A stretch of DNA of 64,000 nucleotides from Couchioplanes caeruleus (GTDB lineage Bacteria; Actinomycetota; Actinomycetes; Mycobacteriales; Micromonosporaceae). The stretch covers positions 806,001 to 870,000 of the forward strand of contig NZ_RJKL01000001.1 in assembly GCF_003751945.1 (NCBI RefSeq), written 5' to 3'. Positions 51,118 through 59,433 of this stretch are shown in pieces. Under the pieces are notes generated by a model that ran no database searches, had not been told where the DNA came from, and saw only the letters and a program-made list of their open reading frames with translations. The position numbers and the translations under genes are program-made. Position 1 is the first letter of the stretch; the number at the start of each line of letters is the position of its first letter.

Positions 51118-51207
51118 TCAGGTGCACTTGGCGACGAGCACGACGACAAGCAGCAGGCCAAGCACGACCGCCAGCACGACGGGCATGACGCGGCTCTCGG
51201 TGCTCAC
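51118..51207 (-). CDS. 29-aa single-helix membrane peptide in the Tad operon
   Basis: 29 codons from GTG, 8 nt after AAGGAG: MSTESRVM, then a hydrophobic helix PVVLAVVLGLLLVVVLVA, ending KCT. It lies between tadC and flp, same strand. The ribosome site and clean transmembrane pattern support it. Too small for family recognition; could assist TadB/TadC or Flp insertion. Confidence 0.6.
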   Translation of the reverse strand: MSTESRVMPVVLAVVLGLLLVVVLVAKCT

Positions 51208-51270
51208 CTCCGGGTCTCCTTCCAGATCAGCCGGGGCGGACAGTCGGGATTGGTGAACTGGCGGGGATCT

Positions 51271-52173
51271 CTAGAGACCGCCGAGGACGGCGGCCAGGGC
51301 CGGGTAGCCGAGGAAGATCAGGAAGCCGCCGAACAGGGCGACGATGGGCAGGCTCATGCGTTCGGTGGCGGCGTTGGCTTCGCCTTCGGCGTCAGTGAGC
51401 TGTCGCTCGCGCATCGCCACCGCCCTGGAGCGCAGCGACGAACGGACCCGGGCGCCTTCGGTGCCAGCCATCCCGACGGTTGCGGCGAGCTGCTGCAACT
51501 CGGCCACGGCCAGGCGTTGTCCGAGGACGGCGAGGATGTCCCACGGCGCCACCCGCGCCAACCTGGCCTCGGTCAGCGCGTAGCGCAGCTCCGCGTACGC
51601 GGGGCCCGACCCGACAGCGGCGGCCTCGTCCAATGCCTGGTCGACCCCGGACCCGGCGGCGAGGCTGATCACCACCAGGTCGAGGAACGACGAAAGCGCG
51701 TCGCGGAACGCGGCTCGGTGCTTGGCCGCGTCGCTGCGAACGGACAGCTCCGGGGCCAGGAATCCGGCCACCCCGAGGATCAGCGACGCGGCGGCGGGCA
51801 TGGTGAACCCGGGAGCCATCCCCGCGAGGGCGAGCAGGGTGGCGAGCACCGGCGGGACGAGCAGCCCGAAGACGGTGGCGGTGGCCTGCTCGGCGAGGTG
51901 CACGTCGACCGGTTTGTCCACGGTCGCCAGGTCCCGGCGGGTACTGGCGAGCGGCAGGCCGGCGCGGCGTAGCCACCGCACCGCCGGGCGTCCCCACCGT
52001 CCGGCCCACCCGGCGGCGGCCTCGGTCGCCTCGGCGTTGGCCTGAGCGCGGCGCACCTGCCCGTAGGGGGCGTCGAGGGCCTTGTCCAGGCGGGGCGGGC
52101 GCGGTGACCAACCGACGAGCATGAGCCACAGTCCGAGGCCGGTGCCGGCGCCGAACAGCAGAGTCCCGGTCAT
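51271..52173 (-). CDS. tadC: TadC, type II secretion F-domain membrane platform protein
   Basis: 300 aa from ATG overlapping the TadB stop (ATGA). N-terminal membrane helix, cytosolic linker, two helices (about 95-135), then the T2SSF domain (AAFRDALSSFLDLVVISLAAGSGVDQALDEA, LRYALTEARLARVAPWDILAVLGQR, RVRSSLRSRAVAMRERQLTDAEGEANAATERMSLPIVAL) and a last helix pair. With TadB it forms the inner-membrane platform on which the pilus is assembled. Confidence 0.88.
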   Translation of the reverse strand: MTGTLLFGAGTGLGLWLMLVGWSPRPPRLDKALDAPYGQVRRAQANAEATEAAAGWAGRWGRPAVRWLRRAGLPLASTRRDLATVDKPVDVHLAEQATATVFGLLVPPVLATLLALAGMAPGFTMPAAASLILGVAGFLAPELSVRSDAAKHRAAFRDALSSFLDLVVISLAAGSGVDQALDEAAAVGSGPAYAELRYALTEARLARVAPWDILAVLGQRLAVAELQQLAATVGMAGTEGARVRSSLRSRAVAMRERQLTDAEGEANAATERMSLPIVALFGGFLIFLGYPALAAVLGGL

Positions 52174-53066
52174 CGCAGCACCACCGCCTCCGCGTCGGTG
52201 CTGTCGGCAACCCCCTGCAAGATCCGACTGGTGTCTCGGTCGCGCATCAGCTGAGCCAGCCAGAAGAACGCGAAGGCGAAGCATCCGCCGGCCATGAGCA
52301 GGACGAGCTGTCCGGTGGCGGTGTCGAACGGCGCCAGGTAGCCCCGGTTGATCAGGGTGAGGATGCCGGCCATGGCGAGGGTCACGCCGACGATGACCCG
52401 CGCCGAGGTGCGGTTGCGTTTGCGGCCGGCGGCGATGCGCTGCCGGCTCGCGACCTTGGCGCGAGCAGAGGCGGCCAGCTCGCCGAGCACCTCGCCGAGC
52501 TGCCCGGCGCTGCCCCGCGCGGCCATGAGCAGGCCGGCGACGACGAGGTCGGCGGTCGGGTCGGCCAACTCGGCGGCGAACGCCCGCAGCGCCGCCGGCA
52601 GCCGCCAACTGCGCTGCAGCCGGGTCGCGAGGCGGGTCACCTCATCGCGGATGGCCTCCGGGGACTCGATCGCGCTGGTGGTGATGGCCTGCTCCAGCCC
52701 GGCCGCACCGGACAGGCTGTCACGCAGGGACTCCGTCCAGGTCGCGATGGCCTCGATGCGGGCGACCCGGCGGGCGTGGTCGCGGTCCGGGCCGATGACG
52801 GCCGGCAGTACCCACGCCCCGACGGCGGACAGGGCCGCCGCGACCGGCCAGCGGGTCAGCACAGCCGCGACGACCCCAACGGCCAGGCACACGGCTACCC
52901 GGCGCCGGTCGATCGGCCCACGGCCCGAAGTGAACCTCGACAGCCACGAGTCGCCATCGAGGTCGACGGGCCCGTTGTCCCGGCCCGACAGCCCGACGGC
53001 CACCATGACCACCCCGAACGCTGTTCCCAGCCCGAGCAGCGCGGCCAGGGGCACGGTCAACGTCAT
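52170..53066 (-). CDS. tadB: TadB, type II secretion F-domain membrane platform protein
   Basis: 298 aa from ATG overlapping the TadA stop (ATGA). Two N-terminal membrane helices (LAALLGLGTAFGVVMVAVG; AVCLAVGVVAAVL with ALSAVGAWVLPAVIG), then T2SSF helices (IEAIATWTESLRDSLSGAAGLEQAI, LPAALRAFAAELADPTADLVVAGLLMAARGSAG, VASRQRIAAGRKRNRTSARVIVGVTLAM) and a C-terminal helix. Partner of TadC. Confidence 0.88.
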   Translation of the reverse strand: MTLTVPLAALLGLGTAFGVVMVAVGLSGRDNGPVDLDGDSWLSRFTSGRGPIDRRRVAVCLAVGVVAAVLTRWPVAAALSAVGAWVLPAVIGPDRDHARRVARIEAIATWTESLRDSLSGAAGLEQAITTSAIESPEAIRDEVTRLATRLQRSWRLPAALRAFAAELADPTADLVVAGLLMAARGSAGQLGEVLGELAASARAKVASRQRIAAGRKRNRTSARVIVGVTLAMAGILTLINRGYLAPFDTATGQLVLLMAGGCFAFAFFWLAQLMRDRDTSRILQGVADSTDAEAVVLR

Positions 53067-54484
53067 GACGCCCACCCCCCGCCCGGTGCGGTACGCGCCT
53101 CATCGAGCAGGCGCGGGTCGAACCTGGCATCGGCCAGGGTGGACAGCAAGGCGGTCGACGGCGGCGACCCGGGCACGGCCCGCCCGTCGCGGCCGGGCCG
53201 GAAGATCTCGTTGCTCGCGACCGACAGGCCATCGGCGTCCACGACCTCGCGCACGGACGTGACGACACGGCGGCTGCCCTCGGCGAGGCCGAGGTGCACC
53301 ACCAGGTGCACCGACTCTGCCACGAGGAGGTTCGTTGTGGCTGGGTCCAGGCGCTCCGGGGACTGCGCGGCGTAGAGCGCGAGCTTCTTGAACACCCCGG
53401 CGCTGGAGGAGGCGTGGATGGTGCCAAGGCTGCCGTCGTTGCCCTGGCTCATGGCGTTGAGCATCGGGATGACCTCGTGGCCCCGGATCTCACCGACGAT
53501 CACCCGGTCCGGCGACATCCGCAGCCCCGAGCGGAACAACATGCTCATGTCGATGGCGCCTTCGCCCTCGACGTTGGCCTCCCGCGACTGCAACGGCACC
53601 ACATCCGGGTGCAGCGCCTTGTCCGAGTCCAGGGCCAGCTCGTACGTGTCCTCGATCGTCACGATCCGCTCGTCCGGCGGGATCACCGAGGCGAGCGCGC
53701 GCAGGAGGGTCGTCTTCCCTGCGCCGGTGCGCCCGGCGGCGAGAGTGTTCTGCCTGGCCCGCACGGCGGCGGCAAAGAACTCCCGCAGCACAGGGTTGAG
53801 GGTGCCGAGCTGCTCCAGGTCAGCCAGCGAAACCTTGATGTAGTGGTGCCGGCGGATCGACAACGCGGGCCGCCGAGTGACCGACATGATCGCGTGCAGG
53901 CGCGAGCCGTCCGGGAGTTGGAGGTTGAGGATCGGCGACGCGCGATCCCAGCGGCGCTCCTCGCCCCCCTCCCCGCCGGTCTCGGCCCGGCCAGCGTCGG
54001 CGGCCAGGCGGCGGATCAGCTCCACCATGTCGGCGTCGGAGTCGGCGATCGGGGCGACCTGCACGCGGCTGCCGTCGGTGTAGCGGACGAAGACCTGATC
54101 GGCGCCGTTGGCGTGGATCTCCTCCACCCGCTCGTCATTGAGCAGCGGCTGCAACCCGCCCGCCCCGAGCAGCATGTCCGCCACCGCTCGGCCCACCCGG
54201 GACTCCGCGTCCGGGCGCAGCGGCGGGCGGCCGGCGTTCATCTCCTCGGTGGCGTAGGCGTCGAGAGCCTCGGTGATCAGGCGGCGGGTGGTCGCGGTCT
54301 GCTCGGCGGCCGACATCACCGCCCCGGTGGCGGTCTCATGCGCCCGGGTGGCCCGGGTCAGCCGCTCGGCCACCTCGCGACGGATCCGGCGCACCACCGG
54401 AATCTCGGCGGCGTCAGCGGGCAGGTCGGGGGTGAACCCGTCCCGGCGGCTGCCCAGCGGCCGGGGCTCGAACGGGTAGCTCAT
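53063..54484 (-). CDS. tadA: TadA/CpaF-type pilus assembly ATPase
   Basis: 473 aa. N-terminal helical region, N2 domain (LLGAGGLQPLLNDERVEEIHANGADQVFVRYTDGS), then the ATPase core with Walker A GRTGAGKTTLLRALAS (about residue 250), Asp box EDTYELAL, Walker B DRVIVGEIRGHEVIPMLNAMSQGNDGSLGTIHA and the His box. This is the secretion ATPase of the CpaF/TadA family that powers Tad pilus extension and retraction. Overlaps tadZ and tadB by 4 nt each. Confidence 0.95.
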   Translation of the reverse strand: MSYPFEPRPLGSRRDGFTPDLPADAAEIPVVRRIRREVAERLTRATRAHETATGAVMSAAEQTATTRRLITEALDAYATEEMNAGRPPLRPDAESRVGRAVADMLLGAGGLQPLLNDERVEEIHANGADQVFVRYTDGSRVQVAPIADSDADMVELIRRLAADAGRAETGGEGGEERRWDRASPILNLQLPDGSRLHAIMSVTRRPALSIRRHHYIKVSLADLEQLGTLNPVLREFFAAAVRARQNTLAAGRTGAGKTTLLRALASVIPPDERIVTIEDTYELALDSDKALHPDVVPLQSREANVEGEGAIDMSMLFRSGLRMSPDRVIVGEIRGHEVIPMLNAMSQGNDGSLGTIHASSSAGVFKKLALYAAQSPERLDPATTNLLVAESVHLVVHLGLAEGSRRVVTSVREVVDADGLSVASNEIFRPGRDGRAVPGSPPSTALLSTLADARFDPRLLDEARTAPGGGWAS

Positions 54485-55290
54485 CGGGAAGCCTCCTCAC
54501 GAAAGTCAGTCGGGGTCGGTGCGGCGAGGCTCAGGTGCGGGGCAAGGTCGCCGAGCAAACCGGCGTAGGCGCGCATCAGCGGCAACCGCCGCCACCGCCG
54601 CCCCGCGACGAGTTCCCCGCCGAGGACCGCGGCGGCCTTGCGGTCGGCCGGCAGCGGCCCGAGCACGCTGACCGCGTTCGGGTCGCGGGCCAGTTCCTCG
54701 GCCACATGGGTCGACAGCACGTCAGCCACCTCGGCGGCCGGGTACACGCCACCCGGAGCAAGCAGCACGACGAGGCGGCCGGGACCGACGTCGACCAGCT
54801 CGGCCAGCACCTCACGCAGATGGGCCAGCTCGTCAGTACGGGCGCGGACCATAACGAGGACGACGTCGGCGAGGCGGAGCAGCGGCCAGGCCGAGGAACC
54901 CGGTGCCAGGCGCCCGCAGTCGGCGATGACGAGCCGGTCCGGTGCGGTGAGTACCGCCCGGCCCATGCCGGTCAGCTCCGGCAGGGCGGCGCGGGTCTGC
55001 GCCCCGCCCGCCGGGGCCACCACCACCGGCACGGCCACGTCACCGATGACGACTCCCTGCCGTCCGGCGGCGAGGGCGTCCTCGGCGTGCGTGGCGCCCC
55101 GGGCGGCGGCGGCCAGGTCCACCAGGCTCGGCGTCGCGGCCAGGTCGAGGCGGCGCATCAGGTCCCCGCCCGCCGGATCAGCCTCCACCACCACCGGCCG
55201 TGCTGTGGGCGGGGCGACGGCGGCCAGCCCGAGCGCGGTCGTGGTCACGCCGGGACGGCCCTTGACGTAGGTCACGGCAATGAGCGGCAT
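54481..55290 (-). CDS. tadZ: TadZ/CpaE-like P-loop localisation protein
   Basis: 269 aa from ATG (MPLIAVTYVKGRPGVTTTA), 8 nt after GGAGG; a GTG nine bases earlier sits in the ribosome site. The deviant Walker A KGRPGVTTTALGLA, PVVVEADPAGGDLMRRLDL (Walker A' Asp) and LVIADCGRLAPGS mark a ParA/MinD-like fold. LADVVLVMVRARTDELAHL and the C-terminal LGPLPADRKAAAVLGGE complete it. The Lys of a normal Walker A signature (GKGGxGKTT) is replaced, as in TadZ proteins. It places the Tad machine in the cell. Confidence 0.82.
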   Translation of the reverse strand: MPLIAVTYVKGRPGVTTTALGLAAVAPPTARPVVVEADPAGGDLMRRLDLAATPSLVDLAAAARGATHAEDALAAGRQGVVIGDVAVPVVVAPAGGAQTRAALPELTGMGRAVLTAPDRLVIADCGRLAPGSSAWPLLRLADVVLVMVRARTDELAHLREVLAELVDVGPGRLVVLLAPGGVYPAAEVADVLSTHVAEELARDPNAVSVLGPLPADRKAAAVLGGELVAGRRWRRLPLMRAYAGLLGDLAPHLSLAAPTPTDFREEASR

Positions 55291-55291
55291 G

Positions 55292-56020
55292 TCAGGCACC
55301 TCCAGGAGCGGTCTGCATCAGCACCACGCCGCCCGCCGGGGCCGCCGCGAGCTTCGGACCATCGGAGGCGTCGAGCAGGAGCGTGATGACAGTGGCGCCC
55401 TGGCCGTCGCCGGCGAGATCCACCCCGAGCACCACCGCCGCCAACCGCGCCGGGGCCGAGCTGCCCGCCGTCGAGCTGCCCGAGCTGGGCGCCGGGGCCG
55501 CCTGGCCGTTGCCGCCCGCACCGGTGGCCGAGACGTACACCGCCACCCGGGCACCGGTGGACAACCCCTGCGGGTACTGACCCGGCTTCAAGGCAAGGGA
55601 GGCGGCGACCTTGCCGGGCGGCGGGAACGCCGCCTCACCCACCAGCGACGGCATGAGCAGCGTTCCCGGCAGAAGCGGCACCACCGCCGTGCGGCCGACG
55701 ACCTGCTCGGCCTGCGCGGCGGGGATGAGTTGCACCCCCGGGTCCTGCGCGGCGGAGACCTGCTTGAGGTCGGCGGCCGTGAGCGTCTGCCCGGCGGCGA
55801 CCGAGCGGGCCACCGCGAGCACCTGGACCCGGTCGCCGAGACGGACCGCGCCGTAGGCGTAACCGAGCACGCACACGATGACCAGCAGGCCGCCGAGTGC
55901 CATGAACGGCAGCCGACGACGGCGCCTCGCAGCCCGCCACGGTCCCCGCCCCGCACGCGGTGCGGGAACCGTGGAACGATCTTCCAACCCTGATTTTGGG
56001 CGCATGGAACCTAGCGCCAT
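55292..56020 (-). CDS. SAF-domain protein, CpaB/RcpC-like
   Basis: 242 aa from ATG (MALGSMRPKSG), 9 nt after GGAGG. A basic N-terminus and membrane helix (PFMALGGLLVIVCVLGYAYG), then the SAF domain (VAARSVAAGQTLTAADLKQVSA, LIPAAQAEQVVGRTAVVPLLPGTLL) and a beta-rich C-terminal part with a Gly/Ser linker. In Tad/Cpa systems this family binds carbohydrate or assists pilus passage. Lies 1 bp ahead of tadZ. Confidence 0.8.
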   Translation of the reverse strand: MALGSMRPKSGLEDRSTVPAPRAGRGPWRAARRRRRLPFMALGGLLVIVCVLGYAYGAVRLGDRVQVLAVARSVAAGQTLTAADLKQVSAAQDPGVQLIPAAQAEQVVGRTAVVPLLPGTLLMPSLVGEAAFPPPGKVAASLALKPGQYPQGLSTGARVAVYVSATGAGGNGQAAPAPSSGSSTAGSSAPARLAAVVLGVDLAGDGQGATVITLLLDASDGPKLAAAPAGGVVLMQTAPGGA

Positions 56021-56074
56021 GACCAACGTCCTCCCCGACTTGGCGCGCTTCTACGGACTACTTCGTTGCTTGTG

Positions 56075-56998
56075 CTAGCGGACGACCGCCTGCGACTCCT
56101 GCACCTGGGTCTGCACCTGACCGGTCGTCGTCATCCCCGGCACGGTGCCGGACTGACCCGCCCCGGCCCAGGAGACCTCCCACGTCACCGTGACCGTCAC
56201 GGTGTAGGTGCCGCCAGCAGCGCCCGCCGAGGAGCGTCGGTAGACGTGTCCGCAGTCCGGTGACGCCTTCGCCGGGTCGGTGCCCGGCGTCCACGCCGTA
56301 CCCGGCCCGTCACAGGTCTTCGTCGTCCCGTCACCCATCGCCCAGGACACCATCACCGGCCGGGCGGTCGCAGTGACACTCACGCCGGGAACCGAAGCGG
56401 TGGCCGATTGCGTCTTCCACGATGAAGGGTCCAACGCGAGCCAGATCGGCAGGTTGACGAGCTGGTCACCCGGCGGGTTCATCCGGATCGTGACATCGGG
56501 CAACCGCAGCTTCGCTCGCGCCTGCCGCGCGAGGATCTCCGGCGACACCGCCGGAGGCGCGCCCGCGATCCACACCGGCCCACCGAGCCCGGTCGTCGCC
56601 TGACCGTCCGCGCCGTAGCAGACCTTCTCGTACCAGCCGCCCTCTCCGGCGGGCTGACCACCCATGTTTTCGATCATGGTCGGTGACAGGTCGGCGGGCT
56701 TGTAGTAGCAGCCGTCCGCGCCGGCCCAGCCCCCGTTTCGCTGGCAGGGAATCTCCGCGCCTTCAGGGTTGCGGCATTTGCCGTCGCCGCCTCGGCCGCC
56801 GGTGCCCCCGCCGTTGCCGCCACCGTTACCAGGGCGGGCCGGTGTGCCGACGTCAACGTCGCAGCCCGGCTGGGGGTTCTGCTTGTCGCACTTGACCTTG
56901 CCGATGCCGCCGTCGGCGAACCCCGGCGTTGACACGGTGACCACGGGAGTGAGGGCGAGCATCGCCACCACGAGGACGCGGCCGATAACCCTCAGCAT
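56075..56998 (-). CDS. Secreted protein with PKD-like beta domain, Tad-associated
   Basis: 307 aa from ATG overlapping the lipoprotein stop by 7 nt. A signal peptide (VIGRVLVVAMLALTPVVTVSTPGFA), then a Gly-rich region (GNGGGNGGGTGGRGGDG) with cysteines (KCRNPEGAEIPCQRNGG, DGCYYKP). A beta domain with VSWAMGDGTTKTCDGPGTAW and CGHVYRRSSAG resembles a PKD-type fold (W-x-x-GDG). Commonly found in actinobacterial Tad operons; may be a surface component or adhesin. Confidence 0.68.
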   Translation of the reverse strand: MLRVIGRVLVVAMLALTPVVTVSTPGFADGGIGKVKCDKQNPQPGCDVDVGTPARPGNGGGNGGGTGGRGGDGKCRNPEGAEIPCQRNGGWAGADGCYYKPADLSPTMIENMGGQPAGEGGWYEKVCYGADGQATTGLGGPVWIAGAPPAVSPEILARQARAKLRLPDVTIRMNPPGDQLVNLPIWLALDPSSWKTQSATASVPGVSVTATARPVMVSWAMGDGTTKTCDGPGTAWTPGTDPAKASPDCGHVYRRSSAGAAGGTYTVTVTVTWEVSWAGAGQSGTVPGMTTTGQVQTQVQESQAVVR

Positions 56999-57531
56999 GA
57001 CTCGTCTCCGATCACGAAGCGGCTGACCTTCCAGCCGTCGGCGGTGAGCGTCACCGTCGCCGTCGTGCGGTGCTTGCCTCCGGGCTTGTCGTTCACGAGC
57101 CCTCCGGACTTCTTGTGTTCCAGCCACTTCTCGTCGTTGACGCAGTCAAGGACGCTCGCCTCGGTGGGCGCGTCGGACGGCTTCAGCGCCGTCACCTTGG
57201 GGTCGATCTTGAGTTCGCCGAGCGTGACGACGTCCTGGGAGCGGTTGGTGTAGAGAGCGCTGGAGATCAGCCGCAAGGCGTTGCCGGTTGCGTACTTGTT
57301 CAGATCGGGCGCCTCAGGGTCCGAGGTCTTCGCCGCCTCCACGAACGCGCTCCACATGCCGCGGTACGCGATCAGCGCATCCCGCTCAGCGGCAGCGCTC
57401 GGGCCAAGGCTCGGTGTCGCCGACGGCGTTGGCGCGCTGGTCGGCGTGCTCTTGGGCTTGTCCGAGGTACACCCCGCGCCGAGCAGGACGGACGCCGCGA
57501 CGAGACCAACCAGAACCGGACGGGTGAACAC
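56992..57531 (-). CDS. Lipoprotein, first gene of the Tad operon
   Basis: 179 aa from GTG, 9 nt after GGGGAGG. The signal peptide (TRPVLVGLVAASVLLGAGC) ends in a lipobox. A Ser/Thr/Pro spacer, then a single alpha+beta domain (AAERDALIAYRGMWSAFVEAAKTSD, LKIDPKVTALKPSDAPTEASVLDCVNDEKWLEHKK, TATVTLTADGWKVSRFVIGDESC). The domain resembles small NTF2-like extracellular domains of actinobacterial lipoproteins. It opens the operon and may anchor the secreted protein encoded next. Confidence 0.7.
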   Translation of the reverse strand: MFTRPVLVGLVAASVLLGAGCTSDKPKSTPTSAPTPSATPSLGPSAAAERDALIAYRGMWSAFVEAAKTSDPEAPDLNKYATGNALRLISSALYTNRSQDVVTLGELKIDPKVTALKPSDAPTEASVLDCVNDEKWLEHKKSGGLVNDKPGGKHRTTATVTLTADGWKVSRFVIGDESC

Positions 57532-57869
57532 CGGGCAGTACCTCCCCAACTCGTGGACGGCCCCCCGTCGAGGAACCGCGTCTGCGATCCTTGACACTGG
57601 CCACTGAGGACGCGAATCAAGGTCACGAATCGTGTGTACACCCTCACCCCATAGGGACCGCAACGTGTGTACCTGCACGTACGCACCTTCAAGGGGCTGA
57701 ATTCACGTACCCCGACGTACGTACCTAGAGGTGTGGACATTGAGGTGCGTACCTCGCGGCTGACCCTCAGAAGCCATCCGCGAAACTGTCACCCAGCCGA
57801 CAGATCCGTCGATTTCGATTGCGGGCTACACTCCCCGAAATGCTTGTGGCCGCAAGAAAGGTGACCGCG
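57532..57869. promoter_or_regulatory. Divergent control region of the Tad operon with GTAC-rich repeats
   Basis: 338 bp between the Tad operon and a winged-helix gene. Between 57632 and 57756 there are six sites of the type GTGTGTACC/ACGTACGTACC: GTGTGTACACC (57632), GTGTGTACC (57665), CACGTACGCACC (57677), ACGTACC (57705), GACGTACGTACC (57714) and GAGGTGCGTACCTC (57742). Such clustering points to cooperative binding by one regulator, perhaps one of the two winged-helix proteins encoded next. Confidence 0.6.
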
Positions 57870-58202
57870 ATGAGCGACCACGGCCGCACCGACAGGGCGC
57901 TGACGCTGCTTGCGCGGCCAGGCGCCTACGAGGTGCTCCACGCGATGCAATCGCGCGACGGTACGGCCACGTTCGCCGAGATCAAGACCGCAGCACGCCA
58001 GCCGCTAGCCCTCCTGCGGGCGCTGGCGACCGAAGGCTTCGTGCGCAGCTACCACAGCGGAACCCTGGACATCGAGCCGTGCGAGCGGACCCACTTCTGC
58101 CTAACCGCCAAGGGCGAGGCGGTGACCGGTCACCTCGTCCGGCTCCAAGAGTGGGTCACCAGCCGGCCGACTCGTCGTGGCAGCCGAGGAGCTGCGGCGT
58201 AG
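57870..58202 (+). CDS. Winged-helix regulator, HxlR-like, upstream of prepilin peptidase
   Basis: 110 aa from ATG after GAAAGGTGA; GTG at 57861 and ATG at 57840 are in frame alternatives. Winged-helix pattern: ALTLLARPGAYEVLHAMQSRDG, TFAEIKTAARQPLALLRALATEGFVRSY, a wing HSGTLDIEPCERTHFCLTAKGEAV. No ligand domain. Divergent from the Tad operon and followed by a second winged-helix gene, so control of the pilus genes is likely. Confidence 0.68.
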   Translation: MSDHGRTDRALTLLARPGAYEVLHAMQSRDGTATFAEIKTAARQPLALLRALATEGFVRSYHSGTLDIEPCERTHFCLTAKGEAVTGHLVRLQEWVTSRPTRRGSRGAAA

Positions 58203-58380
58203 CGACATAACCCCTCGATCTCCACATTCCAGGTCAGTAAGGCGCGCCTCACGGCGCTGACCCTTACCTGATTCACAGTGGACAGAGGTCACGGCGATCA
58301 CAATCGACTGGCCGAACATTTGTATGACCCGATAGAATGATCGCTTGCTCGCGCGCTCGTGTCGGGGGAGGTGAGTCGCG

Positions 58381-58707
58381 CTGCCGAAAGATCTCGAACC
58401 CATCCTCAACATCGCCAAGCGAAAGCTGACCCGCGCCATCCTGACCGCCCTCCGAGACGGCCCCCTCCGGTACACCAGGGTGCTCCACGCCGTTTCGCAG
58501 ACTAGTCCGGACGTCGTCCACTCGCGCACCCTGACCCGCACGCTCGCCCACCTCCAGTCGGAGGGCCTGGTCGAGCACCACCTTGACAACGAGGCCGCCG
58601 ACTATCGGCTCACCAGGGCCGGTACCGAACTGGTCGACCTCCTGGCCGAACTCGACCGCTGGACCCGAGAACACTGGCCGGACGAGGACGACGAGGGCAG
58701 TTTGTAG
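58381..58707 (+). CDS. Winged-helix regulator (HxlR-like), probable CTG start
   Basis: 108 aa. I translated upstream of the first ATG-like codon: LPKDLEPILNIAKRKLTR, ILTALRDGPLRYTRVLHAVS, then RTLTRTLAHLQSEGLVEHHLDNEAADYRLTRAG, a complete HxlR-type winged helix. A stop lies three codons before CTG 58381, and GGGGGAGGTGA is 9 nt upstream, so CTG is the best start; a start at 58480 (GTG) would remove the first half of the fold. It ends 3 bp before the prepilin peptidase gene, hence co-transcribed. Confidence 0.65.
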   Translation: MPKDLEPILNIAKRKLTRAILTALRDGPLRYTRVLHAVSQTSPDVVHSRTLTRTLAHLQSEGLVEHHLDNEAADYRLTRAGTELVDLLAELDRWTREHWPDEDDEGSL

Positions 58708-58710
58708 GCC

Positions 58711-59367
58711 GTGGACGTCTTCGCCGCGAGCGGCCTCGCCGTCGCGGGCGCGCTTGCCGGCATCCCCATCTCCGCCATCTCGTACGCCGCGCCGGCTCAC
58801 GGAAGCCTCCAGGTGCCGGCAGGATGGTGGCGCGGCGCCCCCGCACGGCCGGCGGCTGTGCTCGCCGTTTCGCTCATGGCCGGAGTGGCGACCTGGCTCG
58901 TGGCCTGGCGGCTTCCGACGACTACCATGCCCGCATTCTGGATCTTCGCCGTTGTCGGCGCCGGCCTAGCCGTTATCGACGTCCGGCGACGCCGTCTGCC
59001 GTACCCTCTCGTGGGGACCGCTGCAGCCGCAAGCGCACTCTGCTTCGCTGTGGATGCCGCGGTGCACGGAAGCGAGGGTTCTCTACTTCGAGCGCTCGCG
59101 GCTGCGTTGATCGCAGCGCTCTTGATGTTGGGCGTGGCACTGTCCTTCCCCGGACAGCTCGGCCTGGGGGACGTAGCCCTCTCGGGCGCGGTGACCCTCA
59201 ATCTTGCATGGCTGAGCTGGCAGGCGGCCATCGCTGGCATGTTCATCGCGTTCTTGCTGCAAGGGGTCATCGGCTTGCTCGTCAGGGTGCGAACGAGGGC
59301 GCCAGCGACATTGCCGATGGGGCCGGCGATGTGGGCGGGGTGGCTACTCGCAGTTGCCGTGAGCTAG
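58711..59367 (+). CDS. A24 prepilin peptidase (TadV/CpaA-like)
   Basis: 218 aa from GTG. Six membrane helices. The two catalytic Asp motifs are FAVVGAGLAVIDVRRRRLPYPLV (first Asp) and SFPGQLGLGDVALSGAV (GxGD). The N-terminal cysteine-rich domain of full-length PilD-type enzymes is missing, as in TadV/CpaA. It should process Flp and the TadE-like proteins encoded by the Tad operon 7 kb away. Cotranscribed with the winged-helix gene just upstream. Confidence 0.88.
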   Translation: MDVFAASGLAVAGALAGIPISAISYAAPAHGSLQVPAGWWRGAPARPAAVLAVSLMAGVATWLVAWRLPTTTMPAFWIFAVVGAGLAVIDVRRRRLPYPLVGTAAAASALCFAVDAAVHGSEGSLLRALAAALIAALLMLGVALSFPGQLGLGDVALSGAVTLNLAWLSWQAAIAGMFIAFLLQGVIGLLVRVRTRAPATLPMGPAMWAGWLLAVAVS

Positions 59368-59433
59368 GCGGCACCGAGCAGGGCGACGACGCCGCAAGTC
59401 TTCGTTCGATGCCCTTTGTCCTTGTCAGTCACG

